Part shown: positions 61,288 to 64,000 of the stretch, piece after piece
Numbering within the stretch: position 1 is the first letter of the stretch
Layout: every line of letters starts with the position of its first letter
The notes under the pieces: generated by a model
Seen by the model: only the letters and a program-made list of their open reading frames with translations
What the model was told of the DNA's origin: nothing
The model's database searches: none
DNA from: Bacteroidales bacterium UBA1797
Lineage (GTDB): Bacteria > Bacteroidota > Bacteroidia > Bacteroidales > VadinHA17
Assembly: GCA_002319885.1 (NCBI GenBank)
Contig: DCFT01000027.1
Span: 16,295-80,294, forward strand
Reading direction: 5' to 3'
Length of the DNA: 64,000 nucleotides
Made by a program: the position numbers and the translations under genes

Positions 61288-62580
61288 TTACTTAGCTACC
61301 TTGACACACATTAGCCGGCTTTGATCACGAATAAGTAGTTTGCCATTCGAAAGTGCCAATGGAGCCCAGTTTTGATTTGATGGACCTGTTTTTCCTCCCT
61401 TAAGCAATTCTGCTGATGATATTGGCTTAAAGGAAGCAGGATCAGGCTGAATAAGATATAATTTATTGACACCATCAGTACTCAGAAGCAGTCCATCAGC
61501 GAAAATCATACCACCTTTATCAAATAACGGGGTCCGCCCGGTTTTCCACATCAACTTGCCATCCATGCTCATACAGACCAGGCCGTCTTTTCTTTCATTG
61601 GTTGTATACTGAGCATAAAAATAGCCGTTACAAAGAACGGGAGGTTGAGTATGTGTACCGAAATCAGGATTTTTGAAAAGTTCTGTGGCGACATATGTGC
61701 CATCTGATTTCTTCGAAATTTTTATCATTGCTGCACCAGCCTGATACCCGCCGGTAATCAGCAACCTGTTTTCACCAGCTTCTAACACATTTGGGACCGG
61801 AATCCCACACTGCCAGCCAGTATACTCCCATAGGATCTTACCAGTAAGCGGTTCAATTCCGACAACCTTCCCGCCGCTGGCGCTTGAACCTCTTCCTTCG
61901 GATGCAGTTACCATAACAACCTGACTCACCCCATCTATTTTTACTATTTCCGGACTAACATATCCTACAGGCCCAAGAGATGGCGTTTTCCAAATGACTT
62001 TACCGGTGAGCTTTTCATAAGCCACAACCCCTGCCTGAGGTGCCTGTGAAGCAACAATAAGCAAATCACCATAAACAACAGGACACTGGGTAATTGCCCA
62101 GGTCGGAATTTTACCACCACCGAAATCCGTCCAGACATTCTTATTCCAGATGGGTTTGTGTGTATTGATATCTATGCAATACAGGTTTCCGTAAGGACCA
62201 CACGAATAGATCCGGTTGCCATCTAAAGCTGGTACACTTCGCGAACCTGGAAACATAACAGATCCGGGAGCTTCATAACCAAAACTCCAGAGTTCCTTTC
62301 CACCGGAAAGATCAAAACATCTCATTTTATCACCAACCTTGTCATCTCTGTCGAGTAAATAGACCTTACCATCTTTTACAACAGGTCCTCCATAGCCTAT
62401 GCCAACATTTACAGTCCATAGGACTTCCGGTCCTTTCTCCGGCCAGGAACGCAATAAACCTTTCTGGGGTGATGTACTATTTCCATTGGGCCCAAGATAC
62501 TGAGGCCAGTCCTGTGCATAAATGTTTGACATGCAAAATAAAAAGACAAAGACCGGTAATAATATTTTTCTGTGTTTCAT
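61288..62580 (-). CDS. Secreted PQQ-like beta-propeller protein
   Basis: A 430-residue secreted propeller. A signal peptide covers residues 1-22 (ending IYAQ), then DWPQYLGPNGNST, the classic N-terminal PQQ-like signature. Blades follow (CFDLSGGKELWSFG, DINTHKPIWNKN, EKLTGKVIWKTP, EPLTGKILWEYT), and the C-terminus is SNGKLLIRDQSRLMCVKV. It is a close paralog of the protein at 54121-55572 but lacks the membrane anchor. It lies 22 bp before the LytS kinase gene, so it could be the periplasmic input for the kinase (inference). Confidence 0.9.
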   Translation of the reverse strand: MKHRKILLPVFVFLFCMSNIYAQDWPQYLGPNGNSTSPQKGLLRSWPEKGPEVLWTVNVGIGYGGPVVKDGKVYLLDRDDKVGDKMRCFDLSGGKELWSFGYEAPGSVMFPGSRSVPALDGNRIYSCGPYGNLYCIDINTHKPIWNKNVWTDFGGGKIPTWAITQCPVVYGDLLIVASQAPQAGVVAYEKLTGKVIWKTPSLGPVGYVSPEIVKIDGVSQVVMVTASEGRGSSASGGKVVGIEPLTGKILWEYTGWQCGIPVPNVLEAGENRLLITGGYQAGAAMIKISKKSDGTYVATELFKNPDFGTHTQPPVLCNGYFYAQYTTNERKDGLVCMSMDGKLMWKTGRTPLFDKGGMIFADGLLLSTDGVNKLYLIQPDPASFKPISSAELLKGGKTGPSNQNWAPLALSNGKLLIRDQSRLMCVKVAK

Positions 62581-62925
62581 TTTCTTAATTCATTTTAGTT
62601 AAGTAAATTTTTTATCGAATGTTTTCTGAATGAATGATTCAAGGATGATATGTGGTGTATATATAAAATTATAAAGCGACCAATTTAAAAATTAAAATAT
62701 AAAATGAGCCGCATTCTTCCATAATAAGTCAATATTTTTTCTTTAAAAAGAAAAAACATGGAATAATCACGAAGAGGTTGAATAATAGGATAGAGTTAAA
62801 ATTGTTTGCAATTAACATAAGAAAAGGATCCGGCATTATGAGATACTGAGTTTTACGACCATCAGTTGCCAGTATCAGCTACTCGAACTCTACACGCTTT
62901 CCCTCTGTATCAATATTGGCTATTC
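62581..62925. other. Intergenic region upstream of the propeller/LytS genes
   Basis: 345 bp of AT-rich DNA. It holds a perfect A/T hairpin at 62735-62756 and, at 62879-62925, a short segment that reads as the missing C-terminal codons of the upstream metallo-hydrolase in another frame. No separate gene is visible. Confidence 0.6.
62735..62756. terminator. A/T-rich palindrome, possible terminator
   Basis: TTTTTTCTTT, a two-base loop, then AAAGAAAAAA: a perfect symmetric hairpin with T- and A-tracts. It lies 170 bp past the metallo-hydrolase stop on the minus strand. All-A/T stems terminate weakly, so the function is uncertain. Confidence 0.35.
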
Positions 62926-63756
62926 CTACTTTATTGCCTTCTCATTATAGTTTATACGAACTCCGTATAGATTAATGATCTGGTCGAGGCCCAGCATCCC
63001 ATTTGGATTTGGGGTTCCTTTGAGTTTGCCGGAGAGAACATCGCGGCATATTGTTGCCTCATCATCCACTCTTTGCTTTGTTTCTACATTTTTACCAAAA
63101 TAGTGTCCCGGATAAAGGATTTTGATACCGTATTTCTCCATAATGGCGCTCATCTTCTTGCAGGTTTCAAGGAGTGTTGAGAAGTTTCCCGTCAGAAGTA
63201 GGTTTCCCGAACCGAAAGAATCCCCGCTAAATCCGTAACCAGCGGCTTTATCGATAAATGAGGTGGAACCAGGAGTATGTGCCGGTGTGAAGACCACTTC
63301 TATTGTTCTTCCTCCCAGATCGATCATCTGTCCGTCCTTCAGGTATTTGACAGTTCCCTTGTAGTTTGGCATGAATTGCGGAATGTTCACAGTATCAGCG
63401 GGATTAATGTAAAGTTCGGGAAAAACATTGATAGATTCCCCGACATGATCAGGATGGACATGTGTAGCAACTAGCATCACCGGCTTTTTTGTAATAGTTG
63501 CCACAATTTTATCAAGATCCTTAATCTTAGTTCCAGCATCGATAAGTAAGGCTTTATTACTTCCTTCCAGGAGATACATGCTCTCACTTGCCATTATATG
63601 CCCCGATCCTACCCAGGTATGATCGTCGATCTGATGAAAGACAACATCGTCATTTTTAAAAACTTCTTTTCCTCCGATTTCAACCGAAGGCATCTGGGCT
63701 ATGATTGGTAAGCCAATAACAATCAAAATTATTGTGGACAGGATTAACTTTTTCAT
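62926..63756 (-). CDS. Secreted metallo-beta-lactamase-fold hydrolase, C-terminus probably frameshifted
   Basis: A 276-residue MBL-fold hydrolase with a signal peptide (1-20). The zinc site is ATHVHPDHVGES (H99, H101, D103, H104); a third His lies in VFTPAHTPGSTS, a bridging Asp in YGFSGDSFG and a last His in YPGHYFG. The MBL fold hydrolyses many substrates, and its beta-lactamase role is not implied. The annotated stop is at 62926. One base of shift just before it opens a 16-codon continuation (VGIANIDTEGKRVEFE) ending at 62879, which looks like genuine coding sequence. Confidence 0.88.
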   Translation of the reverse strand: MKKLILSTIILIVIGLPIIAQMPSVEIGGKEVFKNDDVVFHQIDDHTWVGSGHIMASESMYLLEGSNKALLIDAGTKIKDLDKIVATITKKPVMLVATHVHPDHVGESINVFPELYINPADTVNIPQFMPNYKGTVKYLKDGQMIDLGGRTIEVVFTPAHTPGSTSFIDKAAGYGFSGDSFGSGNLLLTGNFSTLLETCKKMSAIMEKYGIKILYPGHYFGKNVETKQRVDDEATICRDVLSGKLKGTPNPNGMLGLDQIINLYGVRINYNEKAIK

Positions 63757-63899
63757 AACAATTCATTTTTTAATAAAATTAAAAAGAAAAAAAGCCAAAT
63801 CCTAAAAACAAATTTTTCATGATATTATTTTTTAATTTAAGTATCGGGAATCATGCATATAAAGGTATTTCTTTTATACCAATATTAAGTTTCTCTTTA

Positions 63900-63950
63900 T
63901 TGGAGATTCCTCACTTCTCCGCCTGAAGGCGGATTCGTTCGGAATGACAA
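63900..63950. repeat. Dispersed intergenic repeat with GGCGGA hairpin
   Basis: GAGATTCCTCACTT leads into a perfect hairpin, TCCGCC-TGAA-GGCGGA (63918-63933), then TTCGTTCGGAATGACA, whose GGAAT pairs with the outer ATTCC. This is the pattern of a small mobile-like palindromic element found as many copies in some bacterial genomes; only one copy lies in the window. Confidence 0.55.
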
Positions 63951-63976
63951 TTTATTTTGTTGGGGGGGGTAGTGGT

Positions 63977-64000
63977 GGAGGCTCGCCCGGGCGAGCCTCC
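63977..64000. repeat. Perfect 24-bp GC-rich palindrome at the window edge
   Basis: The last 24 bases read identically on both strands (arm GGAGGCTCGCCC and its complement). A run of eight G precedes it at 63962-63969. It is strikingly GC-rich in an AT-rich context. The element may continue beyond the window. Confidence 0.7.

Overview
The window looks like a chromosomal segment from a member of the Bacteroidota, probably an environmental Bacteroidales/Marinilabiliales-type lineage. Supporting signs are AT-rich DNA, an aerotolerance (Bat) operon, a TonB-dependent receptor with a CarboxypepD_reg-like N-terminus, many lipoproteins and secreted beta-propellers, a LytTR/LytS two-component pair, and few clear Shine-Dalgarno sites. 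I saw no rRNA, tRNA, CRISPR array, phage or transposase gene.

Layout. 1-3.1 kb: end of a Bat operon (BatC partial, BatD, BatE). 3.2-8.2 kb: a lipoprotein, then a molybdopterin oxidoreductase without a Tat signal, a DmsB-DmsC fusion and a Cys/Met-type PLP enzyme. 8.3-13.3 kb: uracil-DNA glycosylase, a CYTH protein, a DUF486 membrane protein, and a lysine 2,3-aminomutase-like radical SAM enzyme in an operon with two tandem ATP-grasp ligases. 13.3-17.7 kb: a gene-free AT-rich stretch, a MATE pump, ArfB, an EamA transporter and a DUF169 protein. 17.8-25.3 kb: L-rhamnose use (GH78 rhamnosidase, RhaT, RhaM, RhaA, FGGY kinase) plus a lamin-tail lipoprotein. 25.4-30.0 kb: TetR-HlyD-EmrB-TolC tripartite efflux operon. 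30.3-32.9 kb: VTC-domain and DUF4956 proteins with a DUF2490 protein.

32.9-63.8 kb is the unusual part. It encodes six PQQ-like (BamB-fold) beta-propellers, one NHL-type and one FG-GAP propeller, interleaved with redox proteins. These are a polyferredoxin with a fused CuA-like cupredoxin domain, a NapH-like polyferredoxin, a Tat-type NapG/MauM-like ferredoxin, a NuoE-NuoF fusion, a NuoG-like Fe-S protein, and a small membrane-anchored Cys-rich protein. The core (44,731-55,572, minus strand) is tightly packed and overlapping, so it probably forms one operon. It has a complete NAD(P)H-side flavoprotein module and a membrane/periplasm Fe-S relay, but no hydrogenase, Mo or heme catalytic subunit. 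My reading is an undescribed envelope electron-transfer system in which propeller proteins act as scaffolds or partners; this is inference. A GT4 glycosyltransferase and a MacB-like ABC exporter lie downstream. A LytS/LytTR pair, a thioredoxin-like lipoprotein with a CcdA/ArsG-like partner and a TonB receptor lie upstream on the same strand.

Between genes lies a family of dispersed imperfect inverted repeats built from CCACAAAG/CTTTGTGG units (about six copies), and other palindromic elements at 13.2, 44.6 and 63.9 kb. Several of these create false N-terminal extensions on neighbouring reading frames, and starts were moved accordingly.
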